This document shows positions 34,829-46,248 of a DNA stretch of 64,000 bases, one piece after another; the stretch's first letter is position 1, and the number at the start of each line of letters is the position of its first letter. Below the pieces are notes generated by a model, which worked only from the letters and a program-made list of their open reading frames with translations, made no database searches and was not told the origin of the DNA. The position numbers and the translations under genes are program-made. Origin of the DNA: Paraphysomonas bandaiensis (lineage: Eukaryota > Chrysophyceae); assembly GCA_965644295.1 (NCBI GenBank), contig CBFFRP010000281.1:124001-188000 (forward strand), read 5' to 3'.

Positions 34829-35891
34829 CTATTTATTGCCCTGTACCGCAAACACGATTCCTACAATAATCCCAACAACAACGAGGAAAATAACACACAG
34901 ACAAAGCTGCCTCTTTCTAATGGCCTTAGCGTAATCCACTGCCTGTACCATGTCCATGTTTCCCTCATCAATAAAATCGGATGCAGACTTTACTTGGAAC
35001 TCAATCTGGTCCAATAGTTCCCCCTGCTGTTCCGTGAGCTGTGCAAAGTCCACGAACATTTCATGAAGCTGGGCAACCGAGTGTTCCAGCGCTAGTACGT
35101 CTTGATACTTGTCCTGCACATTCCTGGAGGCATTACGGACCGAGTCCGAGGGTGTGCCTTTGAGGATGACATTCTTGAATATTTCTCCAGATCCACCGCC
35201 GCTCATCATCACTTGATCGATTTCCTCAGGGGTGGCATCCGGCTTAACGATCTGAACTTGGCGCTTCATTTTCTTCTTGATGTCCAACTTAAACTTTTGC
35301 TGCGCGTTTTGGTAGGATTTCATGACATCCACGAACTTTCTCGTCAATGTGTTAATAAGGTTTTCACGAATCCTCAACTCATTAGCCTCTTTCTGAGATG
35401 TAGAAGATGACGACTTAATGCTATCACACTCTTCTTTCAATCGTTGTAGCAGTTGCTTTGCTAAGGCAGCTTTTTTATTAGTTTCCGTTATGACGGGGGA
35501 GAGACCAGAGGTTAGCTCATGTTCTCTTTCAGGAGTTGTTGCCAAAGATACCTACAATATAACCAATTAAATACATATATAGAGAGAATAACAATATATG
35601 ATATTACCGCCTGATTAACTTGATAAATTTCTTTGGTAGTCTCTGATATGCTAACAATATTTTGTTTCACTAATTCAACATCATCAAAAAATGTTTTCAT
35701 AAATTTTGAATCTCCTGATCGAGTATTATTTGCAGCCATATCATGACGGACTAATTTATCTATAATAATATCTATTATTTCAATAGATATATGAGTATAT
35801 GTATATATATGTTACCTTTATCAGAATGAGTATCCTCTTTAAGAGGTCCAGGTGCTGCACCTCTTTTTAAATCAGCTAAACGATCATTCAT
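34829..35891 (-). CDS. Syntaxin (Qa-SNARE), plasma-membrane type
   Basis: A membrane-fusion SNARE. Three exons on the minus strand keep frame: 35891-35816, 35759-35608 and 35551-34829, giving 316 residues. The N-terminal region contains the helical Habc domain (MKTFFDDVELVKQNI; ETTKEIYQVNQA), with a regular continuation RFV/KYQNAQQKFK. The SNARE helix runs from NVQDKYQDVLALEHS to DYAKAIRKRQ, with the zero-layer Gln in LTEQQGELLDQIE (aligned with SQGEMIDRIE of syntaxin-1). A C-terminal anchor (LCVIFLVVVGIIVGIVF) is followed by only six residues, as in tail-anchored syntaxins. It is closest to syntaxin-1/SYP1-like plasma-membrane Qa-SNAREs. The start Met is the first in the AT-rich first exon. 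Confidence 0.93.
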
Positions 35892-36424
35892 TTCTTTGAA
35901 TAAATAATAATATATTTAATTGATATTGTGAAATTGTTTGCAAGATGTATGCAAGACAAGTATGTTATTAAGTAACTTTAGCTATGAGAGTGTGCTGCAT
36001 CATACAATATCCACATAGACATGTATATACAACCATGTACTGGTATGGATGGATGTATGTATGGATATGTACAGTACTTACCTGCTGGTGCACATATCCT
36101 CATTTGTATAGGTACAAAGTGGGAGTGTAGATGTACAGTACAGCAACGGTGGATCCTAGTGTATGTATTCTGCTGCTGGTGAGGATCATGATATTTAGTT
36201 TGCTGCTTTGAAGAGCAACTCCGACTTGGAGACGTTTTTCAACAAAGGGGACCAGTCTGGTCCCACTTTATTTTTTTGTATTGTGTTTTTTCGTATGGAA
36301 TATGAGTGTAGAGCTTTGAAATTGTGGTCAAAATGACCACAATTTTTTTATTTCGAGTGGGACCAAATACAGTCCGACAAGTGGAGGGCTGGTCCACTTT
36401 GTCAAAAAACGTCTCCTTGTATAC
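35892..36424. other. Upstream of syntaxin; holds a MITE
   Basis: Holds the syntaxin promoter and, from 36228, a short inverted-repeat element. Nothing else seen. Confidence 0.5.
36228..36416. mobile_element. MITE with GGAGACG termini
   Basis: Left end GGAGACGTTTTTCAACAAAG continues to GGGACCAG. The reverse complement of the right end reads GGAGACGTTTTTTGACAAAG and continues TGGACCAG, giving about 28 bp of terminal inverted repeat. Its centre holds an 18-bp perfect palindrome (TTGTGGTCAAAATGACCACAA region). No ORF; target duplication unclear. Confidence 0.8.
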
Positions 36425-37726
36425 CGTATACCACTGTCGGTCAAAACCGTGTCATTCCCTTTTTTTCAGTTTCTCTCTTCAGTTTGTATTTTGAGTGATT
36501 ATTATGATCATATCCAACTTTGTCACTCCGTATCTCTACTGATACAAAACCATCCACACCTATCAGCATATCCTCATGTTTATCTTGCTCTGCTCTTCCA
36601 AATTATCCAAATTGTTGTGGGGTTTGAGCTAAATACCGCTCCGTTCTGTCCCTCACATTTCACCTCTCCCGCAACTGAGATTCCACGATCCCAACCAACA
36701 GAGACAGACTTTAAGTGATGGGAAATGGTGTGAATGATGGGTGTTGTGAAAGTGGCGACATCTTACATCTGCTTGTCACCTCCCGAATGTTTCATTGTTG
36801 TGAATGTCACACTTATAGATCTCTCTGTCGCATGTGTACTGCACATATACACGTCTTAAGTATACATACATTGCACAAACGTATACGTATATGTGCTATA
36901 TATGTACTGCGCACACATATATGTGCGAATTATATGTATATGTTACATATATAAGTCTCTGTTACATACATGCTGCCCATATATATATGTGTGTGTCTCT
37001 GTCACAAATGTACTGCATATATATATATGTGCCATATGAATACTTCACACTAATACACGTCTGTGACACATATATACTTCAAACATCTATGTATGTATGT
37101 CATATATAAACTGCAAGCTTATATATGTCTCTGTTACATATGATGTGCGATATGTAAATATGTCATGTCTATGTTATATGTACACTGCACACATAAAGTG
37201 TATATCAGGGCTAGGGAACAATATATTGCAATACTATTGTGACGTATCGTCCCACCAATACCTAGTTCAATTGTATTTTAAGAGTCTATTGATACTATTA
37301 CAATGTATTGCAATATACATATTACAATATATTGCAATAGCATTAATATATATATAAGTTGTCCGTTGCTAATTACTTACGTTCACTTCATTTCTAGTAC
37401 TGTTTTTTAAGAGTACATGAGCTTATCACAAACTGTAATGCCTAACACCATTCCAATACTCGCATTAACGCCATATTCACAATGTATGTCTTCAATTCAC
37501 TATTATTTGAAAGATGTGTGCATCAGGCCACAAGTGGCGATTAGCTCTTGAAAATAGAATCACATCAAGTGTATCGGGATGAGTGAGCAATGAGTACTTT
37601 TGCGCAGGACGGAGATGATAAGTTTAGCTACGCTGACTAATCTTTCACGTGTATTTGACGTGCAGACAATATTGCTTATATAGTGTCTCTATATCATCTG
37701 TAAAGCGTAATGTTGATTTGGATGCA
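36425..37726 (+). repeat. Left arm of 1.3-kb inverted duplication
   Basis: 1302 bp that is the near-exact reverse complement of 38866-40185. It contains outer flank (36425-37205), a hAT-like end CAGGGCTAGGGAACAATATA at 37206, and inward of that a hAT transposase 3' fragment on the minus strand. The section 36830-37200 is a degenerate CTGTTACATATATG-type tandem tract. Open frames here are translated repeat. Confidence 0.97.
37582..37650 (-). pseudogene. hAT transposase C-terminal remnant, left arm
   Basis: Minus-strand translation gives ERLVSVAKLIISVLRKSTH, matching the hAT dimerisation-domain motif (family RLFSxAxxIIS..R). It is the mirror image of 38942-39010. Confidence 0.75.
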
Positions 37727-38865
37727 GACAACATGACAGTATACCTGTACCTTGGTGTCTAACGTTTTTCTTCTTCAGTTTCTGGGAGGCCTGCGTCAAC
37801 CTTTGTCCAACTCCGAATTTTTTATATTTAATATTGTTCTAACTTGCGATTATTATTATATTATGCATGTTGGGCAGTTACGGTTATTCATGGAGGGTAG
37901 GCTGCAGTATATGGTACGCAATAGTTGAGTCTGTACGTGTGTACTGTGCTATAGTAATTCGTAATTCCTACTTTCTATCATCTCTTGACATATTTGGATG
38001 GTGAAATACCTTAATTAACTATTCTTGAAGTCACACAGTAATAAATTAATAAAATTATAATCAACATCTCTCACTATTCACTGATATTCGTTACAATTAT
38101 ATTCTCTCAACTACCAAAAAATATTATCAGATCTTAGAAGCCACGATCTTATACAGTCAAAGTATTTCAGGTTCACTGCTTTTTTCTCATTCTATCTTTA
38201 GTTCAAGTAATACTGTATTCACTACTGCATTCTTCACGTAACAGCCGTAATTCAGATACCTTTGAAATACAGGTTCTACGAACAGCAAAACTCATCTCTT
38301 TCATTCGATGAGTAGTATTAATAATATCGCCAACATCAATGATATTACATTGCAAAAATGTAGACTTAATTAGATCTCTGGTCTTTTTAATTAATAGCAT
38401 GCATATAATTCTCGCGAGTTAGAATAATATTATATATGAAAAATTCTGAGTTGGACACAGAAGGTTGATGCAGTCCTCCCAGAAGCTGAAGAAGCGAAAA
38501 GTTGAGACATCAAGGTATCTATGAGTAAGGCTCTTCTATTATTCATCAAGCTACGGGAGAATAGTGATGAAAAATCTCTAAATTCGTTATATAGTCATGC
38601 GTTTTTCGTGTACACTTCGGTCAAGTAATATAAGTTTTGCAGAATCCACACAAGCTCAGTACACTACACACTACAGACACTATTCGTCACCTTTAATGAT
38701 CCGTCATCTTGGTAAAGATGTTTTGCTGTTTCTAGTACAGTGGTCCAAGAATTGATGCACCACCTACATGATTTCAATCCAAAAGTGATCAACTTTATGT
38801 CATTGTGGAATATCGTCTAGTTGATCGCTACATAGAACCCTATACCTTTAACTATGCTCACAAAA
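37727..38865. other. Centre of the inverted duplication
   Basis: 1.14 kb. Part is an older, diverged inverted repeat (37745-37880 versus 38400-38515). 37980-38420 is a copy of the hAT-like repeat family, with a remnant ORF on the minus strand at 38203-38400. 38530-38865 has no mirror partner. No intact gene. Confidence 0.6.
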
Positions 38866-40185
38866 TGCATCCAAATCAACATTACGCTTTACAGATGATA
38901 TAGAGACACTATATAAGCAATATTGTCTGCACGTCAAATACACGTGAAAGATTAGTCAGCGTAGCTAAACTTATCATCTCCGTCCTGCGCAAAAGTACTC
39001 ATTGCTCACTCATCCCGATACACTTGATGTGATTCTATTTTCAAGAGCTAATCGCCACTTGTGGCCTGATGCACACATCTTTCAAATAATAGTGAATTGA
39101 AGACATACATTGTGAATATGGCGTTAATGCGAGTATTGGAATGGTGTTAGGCATTACAGTTTGTGATAAGCTCATGTACTCTTAAAAAACAGTACTAGAA
39201 ATGAAGTGAACGTAAGTAATTAGCAACGGACAACTTATATATATATTAATGCTATTGCAATATATTGTAATATGTATATTGCAATACATTGTAATAGTAT
39301 CAATAGACTCTTAAAATACAATTGAACTAGGTATTGGTGGGACGATACGTCACAATAGTATTGCAATATATTGTTCCCTAGCCCTGATATACACTTTATG
39401 TGTGCAGTGTACATATAACATAGACATGACATATTTACATATCGCACATCATATGTAACAGAGACATATATAAGCTTGCAGTTTATATATGACATACATA
39501 CATAGATGTTTGAAGTATATATGTGTCACAGACGTGTATTAGTGTGAAGTATTCATATGGCACATATATATATATGCAGTACATTTGTGACAGAGACACA
39601 CACATATATATATGGGCAGCATGTATGTAACAGAGACTTATATATGTAACATATACATATAATTCGCACATATATGTGTGCGCAGTACATATATAGCACA
39701 TATACGTATACGTTTGTGCAATGTATGTATACTTAAGACGTGTATATGTGCAGTACACATGCGACAGAGAGATCTATAAGTGTGACATTCACAACAATGA
39801 AACATTCGGGAGGTGACAAGCAGATGTAAGATGTCGCCACTTTCACAACACCCATCATTCACACCATTTCCCATCACTTAAAGTCTGTCTCTGTTGGTTG
39901 GGATCGTGGAATCTCAGTTGCGGGAGAGGTGAAATGTGAGGGACAGAACGGAGCGGTATTTAGCTCAAACCCCACAACAATTTGGATAATTTGGAAGAGC
40001 AGAGCAAGATAAACATGAGGATATGCTGATAGGTGTGGATGGTTTTGTATCAGTAGAGATACGGAGTGACAAAGTTGGATATGATCATAATAATCACTCA
40101 AAATACAAACTGAAGAGAGAAACTGAAAAAAAGGGAATGACACGGTTTTGACCGATGACATGGTTTTGACCGACAGTGGTATACG
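38866..40185 (-). repeat. Right arm of 1.3-kb inverted duplication
   Basis: 1320 bp, inverse of the left arm with one visible difference: an 18-bp duplication (GACATGGTTTTGACCGAC region, about 40150-40175) accounts for the length difference. Confidence 0.97.
38942..39010 (+). pseudogene. hAT transposase C-terminal remnant, right arm
   Basis: Plus-strand translation gives ERLVSVAKLIISVLRKSTH. No intact transposase upstream. Confidence 0.75.
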
Positions 40186-41945
40186 CTTGTGTATTATGAT
40201 ACATTGTGAGTATATACGTTTGTTGTTTTATCAAATCATATCGTAGTAAACTTATATCAATAACTCTGATTCGTCACCTGCACTCTATAAGCTAGAAGGC
40301 TCACAATAAAACCTTTAATGAACGTGTATATGTGATGTAAGACTGTGTATATTCACCATAAGCATAGATCTAAGTGTACAGTTAAGTATATCATAAAAAT
40401 TTCACTATAATTCGCCATGGAAATCAAAAGAATGTCCTCGTTAGAGAGGCTAATGGAGGCATTATCTGACAGTGACCCGCACAGTCAAGATACTGTCAGG
40501 AATGCAGTGCATACGGTGGTCGAGTACTAGAAGGAGCACTATACCATATAATGAGAAGAGTTAGAACAGTCATTGTGGCGAACTTATTCAGAATAGTTAA
40601 CTTTTAAAATATGTACTTGAAGTAAATCAATTGAATGCAAATCCACTCTAAGTATATCGTAGAATATGGATATCGATTAGAAGATGACATTATTTGATAA
40701 CTAAAACGAATGATTCCAATATCTCGCCTGACACTAGAATTAAATATTGCAGCCAGTAACACGTTTTTGTTTACGTTTTCGCAAGTGACAATCATCCTGT
40801 GATTGTATGGATTTCGTTCGCCACCGTATTTTATTACATAGATGAGTATAGGAGAATTGTTTGATTTGTACAATACCTCTTTATTTTTATGTAGTGACTT
40901 ATTCATATTGTGTTTTGCAGTATACTAGTATCCTGGTACTGCAATTGATATAGAGACCTCAAATCTCATGCCATTCTCATTGCAACATATAGGTTATGTG
41001 ATGAGTAAAGGTTATTATTGTTACATTTTGGAAGTGTGTAATAAGACCTACGACGACTTTTGCAAAAACAGCATTATACTAAGTAGTATTTATAACTGAG
41101 AACTTTACGTAATCAGTAGTGTCGGTGCCATCAATCCAATCTTGATAACAGAACGTCATCGTCTATATATTACGATGCTACGAGAGGAGTTGGATACCAG
41201 GCTTGTGTAACAATTAAAGGTGAGAGGATGTTTTTATAGAGGTTTTGAGTGTGAGGACGTTGTTATGTTGTTGCTCAGGAAACTATATTTTCTAACTCTT
41301 ATAGCATTAAGTTTGCCACTGATAATGAATAAAGTTGCCACAAAGTAGCTGTAAAGTTGCATGAACATTGTTTAACATTGTTTAGATTTGACTTAGTTCT
41401 ATATATTGAAAGTGATGGTACAACAGAGGCAACATCTGATTGACGAGTGTGGGACTGCGCAACAGCACAAGGGTCATCAATGTCGTGTACTCTGGTAGAT
41501 CTATGCACGAGATGAGCATGATGATCTGGAGAAGAAACTCGGGAGTCCTCAGCTGCTCTTGGTTCCTGTGTTACTGCAGGGAGGTACAGGCTGAGGCATA
41601 GGGTGTGTGCGGAAGAGAGTTGATGGCAATAGCTTGTCCGGAGGTTTTCGAGGAGGTGGAGTGTAAGGTGCGTGTGTGTGATAGTGCAGTGGGGGTATAT
41701 GAATGTTGGATAGGGAGCAAAGGAACTATCTCGTTCACATACACATTCCACATATATGATACACACAGTATGTACCCTATAACATGCCACATTTATCACA
41801 ACATAAGTAGCATAGTATAGGTGGTCAACTGCTTTCCAAAACGTTAGGGATTCTGGGCAAATCTAGGACATTTACGTGCGACAGGGCTGCGTAACAATTA
41901 ATTGCAAATAAATTGCAAATACTTTTAACAATTAAATTGAAATTA
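40186..41945. other. Intergenic; one small ORF, otherwise nothing clear
   Basis: Apart from the small frame at 40417, open frames (40604-40906 minus, 41299-41799 minus) lack domains and coding-like composition. A CAGGGCTGCGTAACAATT sequence at 41882 resembles a hAT-type terminus. Confidence 0.5.
40417..40530 (+). CDS. Small ORF, 37 residues, hypothetical
   Basis: ATG in strong context (cgccATGG), then MEIKRMSSLERLMEALSDSD and a further 17 residues to a stop. The amphipathic, coding-like composition is unusual for this AT-rich region. It may be the first exon of a degraded gene or a short protein. No homologue recognised. Confidence 0.3.
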   Translation: MEIKRMSSLERLMEALSDSDPHSQDTVRNAVHTVVEY

Positions 41946-42206
41946 TTAGTTATAGCTCGCAGTTGCTATAACCTCCTCGGCATTCTTATGTGGTCGGGAC
42001 ACAGTAGCTGTAGCTATTTTTGATTTACAGTTTTCAGATAGTTTTGTACAATTGCAATTCCGATATGTAGATGCTTTGGTTTTCGCCATCGTTTCAAAAT
42101 TTTGAGCCCAGAACGATGTGACCTCCTTCTTATCAGCTTTTGTCATATTTGGATGATGAAATAAACTTAATATACACTCAATGCTTGAATTATAAATTAT
42201 AATCAA
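41946..42206 (-). pseudogene. Possible BED-finger end of hAT transposase
   Basis: Minus-strand frame with NMTKADKKEVTSFWAQNF followed by TYRNCNCTKL. The spacing of W, F and CxC resembles a decayed BED zinc finger at the start of a hAT transposase, but the second half is not recognisable. The same DNA, with this part deleted, recurs in the tandem units at 45780 and 48890. Confidence 0.35.
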
Positions 42207-42601
42207 TAGTACTTATTATTCATTCATTTTCAAATTCATGTTACCTCAACTGCCAATCATTTTAATACGATCATATGTATAGGCACAATCGTAAACAGCC
42301 AATTCATCTCTAGTTAACATTTAATGTAATACTGTGAAGCACTACTCTATTCTTCAAGAAGCGGTTGAAAAGCAGAAGCTTGAGCCGCTGCCGTCTTATA
42401 GGCAAGTCTATATCATTTAACTTATTGTTGTTTCCAGAACAAGACATCTAATACCAAAGAGAAACACATATAAAACGAGGAATATAAACGACATATCATA
42501 TCATACGAGAAAAATAGTGATTCTAGGATACAAACAATGGTATAAATGGTACAAACATAAAATTTAGGAATCATCAGCAATATCCCAAGAGTATAGAGAG
42601 T

Positions 42602-42794
42602 TCATTTCGGTTCATGTTGTCGCTTGTCGCTCAAGCTACAAAAAAAAAGACTTTCTGAAGAATGATTAGTGACGATGGTAGGAGTAGAGGCTGCGGTGTA
42701 GGGAGTTGGACTTACTGAATTGCATTGAGATGGCGTATAAGATGCACTGAGGGGTTTACATTTTATTCGTAGTGCGGGGTAGTTATCTATCTCG
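42602..42794 (-). pseudogene. Truncated fourth copy of the EF-hand-like gene (3' end)
   Basis: The last 60 or so codons of the triplicated gene, with its 3' flank (42425-42601), are repeated here. The frame ends abruptly after the codons for YPALRIKCKPLS..., where sequence jumps to the 3' flank of copy 1. It has accumulated several substitutions, so it is older than or free of the constraint on the complete copies. Confidence 0.85.
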
Positions 42795-43003
42795 GCCGTT
42801 TTATAAGCAAGTCAAAATCATGTAACATATTGTTGTTTCCAGAACAAGACATCTAATACCAAAGAGAAACACATATAAAACGAGGAATACAAAACGATAT
42901 ATCATACGAGAAAAATAGTGATTCTAGGATACAAAACAATGGTGTAAATGGTACAAACATAAAATTTAGGAATCATCAGCAATATCCCAAGAGTATAGGG
43001 AGT

Positions 43004-44065
43004 TCATTTCGGTTCATGTTGTCGCTTGTCGCTCAAGCTACAAAAAAAATGACTTTCTGAAGAATGATTAGTGACGATAGTAGGAGTAGAGGCTGCGGTG
43101 TACGAAGTTGGACTTACTGAGCTGCATTGAGATGGCGTATAAGATGTACTCAGGGGTTTACATTTTATTCGTAGTGTGGGGTAGTTATCTATCTCGTATT
43201 CTCTAAGGACATCAACCAGAGGATTGTCGTATTGCCTTGGGCTGGGAGCATGAATTCGCTCCGTAGAGATACTTAAATTGCGATCAATAAGGCTACTTAC
43301 ACTACTGCTCAAGGATCTGAATACACCTTGAGAGGAATAGTTTGTAGTCTTCATATCTGTTAGCTCTTTCTGTATTGCAGCCAATCTGGAGGATAGTTCT
43401 TGTCTAAATATTATATCTTTATATTTTGAGCTGAGCACCCGTACATAGGATGCCTCCATCTGGTCATTCCTTCTGCCGCGACGATCGCAGATTGTACTCC
43501 AAAAGGCCTCACCACAGATCCGACGGCGAAGAGTAGTCTGTAAAGTTTTAACGGGAGAGCATAGTGAAGGGTGGCCCTGGCACCATTGAGCAAACATGCT
43601 AGAAGTAATAAGGTCGTCGTTACTCAGCAATAGTTCAGAAATAGCATGTAGATTTGCATCGTCTTTTAAATTGTCGCCATGGATATCTACCAGCAGCTTC
43701 CGTATATTTGTAGACGTTAAGGAATTGATATTATCGTTGTCATATACAATGAATATGTAGGGTGCCAGTTCACAGGCCTCCAGTGATAGAAAACACCAAA
43801 CCAGACACACAAATTGAGAGAAATTCACACTCTTCGCACCGGCCACCTGACAGAATCTTCGGGGATTGAATATTCTATGCTCCAACCTTCCGGCCTGTAA
43901 TTCCAATTGTGTAAATATATTATGAATGTCGACACACTCACAGTCCGGAGGAGAAAAGCCAGAGAACACATCAAACAATAGATTGAGCTCAGAGTATGAC
44001 AGTCCAATTTCTTTTAGAAGGACAGAACTGATCGAGTCCACTGAAGAGCTTTGACAAGATCCCAT
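43004..44065 (-). CDS. Predicted myristoylated EF-hand-like protein, copy 1
   Basis: 353 residues. The start MGSCQSSS is chosen over an upstream in-frame Met because Gly2 and Ser6 fit the N-myristoylation consensus (MGxxxS) and Cys4 could be palmitoylated, and because the upstream extension differs in every copy. Residues 18-190 form paired EF-hand-like helices with degenerate loops (VYDNDNINSLTSTN, LLSNDDLITSSMF), as in calcineurin-B-like proteins. A conserved block follows (HPSLCSPVKTLQTTLRRRI), then CGEAFW. The C-terminal half is Ser/Thr-rich with a coiled-coil segment (RQELSSRLAAIQKELTDM). It is probably a membrane-tethered regulator. Calcium binding is doubtful, since few loop acids are kept. 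Differs from copies 2 and 3 at scattered residues. Confidence 0.7.
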   Translation of the reverse strand: MGSCQSSSVDSISSVLLKEIGLSYSELNLLFDVFSGFSPPDCECVDIHNIFTQLELQAGRLEHRIFNPRRFCQVAGAKSVNFSQFVCLVWCFLSLEACELAPYIFIVYDNDNINSLTSTNIRKLLVDIHGDNLKDDANLHAISELLLSNDDLITSSMFAQWCQGHPSLCSPVKTLQTTLRRRICGEAFWSTICDRRGRRNDQMEASYVRVLSSKYKDIIFRQELSSRLAAIQKELTDMKTTNYSSQGVFRSLSSSVSSLIDRNLSISTERIHAPSPRQYDNPLVDVLREYEIDNYPTLRIKCKPLSTSYTPSQCSSVSPTSYTAASTPTIVTNHSSESHFFCSLSDKRQHEPK

Positions 44066-44131
44066 ATCGTATGTGTGTGTATGAGATCCGCTCCCTTGCT
44101 CTGACCATGTATTGTGATGTGTGGCTGGGTG

Positions 44132-44304
44132 ACTTCCACAACTGACATGTATTTGTCTTGATTTTTTGAGACGAATTTTGTGATGCAATTTTGACACATG
44201 ACACAAATTTGTTTAATTGTCAAAATTGTCTACATAAATTTGCGACGCATATTGTGACGGACTTTGTAACACGATACAAAAAAAAATACGACAATTGTGG
44301 AAGT
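44132..44304. mobile_element. Possible MITE upstream of copy 1
   Basis: The ends read ACTTCCACAA and TTGTGGAAGT, with weaker inverted similarity beyond (TGTGACGGACTTTGT). It is absent from the corresponding place in units 2 and 3. A related inverted stretch lies at about 44510-44580. Confidence 0.45.
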
Positions 44305-46248
44305 AATTCATTGAAATGTTTAATTAAGTTATGTTGGATATGAAGAGTAAAGTGCGTAGTAAAGTTTACTCACTTTCACTCTATCTGACAAATAATATCG
44401 TAGCATTGTGAAATAAGGGCCTGTGATTTGCTAAGAAAATCGTAGTACGAAATATGAAAGATGCAGTACAAAGCATGTTTCGCTGTCGTACGATCGTAGT
44501 GTGATAAGTTCCGTCGTATTTTTTTTTGTGTCGTGTCACAAAGTCCGTCACAAAAAAACGACACAAAAGTTGTGGCAGTCATCAACACGTGCACGGGACG
44601 AAGTGAGCTACAGCAAACGGGAGTGGTGGTATATCCGTGATGTACATGTGCACCCCGTATATAGAAACCAGTGCGTGTCCAATGAGAATAGCGGGCTGAC
44701 TGTTTGATAGGTGGAGGTGGTAGGAGAATATGTTGCGATACGGTATCTGCCTTAAAGGTAGTAAAACAGCTGGCGTCACTGAAAGAAGCGCAGGCGCGTG
44801 AGAAGACTGAAACAGTTAGAGTAAAGTGGCATCTGAAGGCCAGTAAGGGGGTAGTGTAGTGTGTACAACATGAGCTAAAGAGGTTTTCATCTGAGTGGTG
44901 ATGGAGTGCAAACATATAGACTGAGTTCGGGGGAGAGGAGCCAAATTGAGGCAGGACCCGCCATTGTGATGCTACCATGCCATGTAGCGTGGTGCTGGGC
45001 TATATTTCAGATCAGAGAATAGAGAATTAGTTCTATATATAGCATATATCGAGATATATTATTCAACCTAGTCAATTCTTAGTCATACTATTGTCGGTGT
45101 AAAAACCTAGTCAAAGCAACAAATGATTCAACCTAGCCAATTATAGTATTAAATCTAGTCATGAATTATTGTACTCGCATATAGCTACGCGTTACAGAAG
45201 CATGAGGTCATAGCAGGTGAAAGAATTTGAATGGACTTGGTGTCTATAAAGGTAGAAAAAAACATAAGTGAGTTATGTTTTCTTCCCTATAACTAATACA
45301 GCATATTATGCGTTGCTTGTTTTTGTGTGTTTTGGTATGTGCATATATATAGGGGTGAAGGGTGCACCATATTGACAGCGTAACTAATCACCAAGTTTGA
45401 TTATCTAGTGAGTGGTGCACCTCTACCTCTGTACACATTGCTTATTTCAGCGCTTTCCTACTCGGGTTCTCACTGCATATTCTATTGTTACTTCCAACAG
45501 CGTTCATAATAGCAGCACCCAGCGCATTTCATTCAGGGTTTGGGTCACGTGCTTATTAGGATTTTGTGCATTATATCATTCGACTCAGTTGCACTAGCAG
45601 AGTTAAAGCGTGACGTACATAAATATGATGATGATAACGATGCCAACGACAATAAGAAGCCTCGCGCAATTACAATTTAATACATTCATCATCACAATAT
45701 GTCATTTATGTGCGAGATTAGATATATTGAAAGTCTTATTAATAGCAATAGGCGTTAAAATCTGCACCAACTAGGTAGCTAGTGAATAGATAACTCACAG
45801 TTGCTATACCCTCCTCGGAATTTTTATGTGGTCAGGACACAGTAGCTGTAGCTATTCACTCATATTCAAATTCATGTTATCTCAACTACCAATCATTTTA
45901 ATACGATCATATATAGGCACAATCGTAAACAGCCAATTTCAGTTTTCACTACTACTATTCATCTCTAGTTAACATTTAATGTAATACTGTAATTCTTCAA
46001 GAAGCGGTTGTAAAGCAGAAGCTTGAGCCGCTGCTGTTTATAACAAGATAAAATCATATAACTTATAGTCGTTTCCCAAAACAAGACATCTAATACCAAA
46101 GAGAAAAACATATAAAGCGAGGAATATAAAACGATATATCATATCATACGAGAAAAATAGTGATTCCAGAATACAAAAAAAAATCGTATAAATGGTACAA
46201 ACATAAAATATTAGGAATCATCAGCAATATCCCAAGAGTATAGAGAGT

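Noticed and set aside
37206-39386. A single hAT element between the two CAGGG ends
   Set aside because: Flanking octamers are mirror images rather than direct repeats, the mirror extends outside the ends, and both ends are 3' ends.
36449-40161. Identical small ORFs on opposite strands
   Set aside because: They coincide because the arms are an inverted duplication. The frames run through degenerate CATATATG-type repeat, so they are not taken as genes.
41299-41820. 166-codon minus-strand ORF and antisense partner
   Set aside because: Cys/His/Tyr-rich, no family, no codon bias like neighbouring genes.
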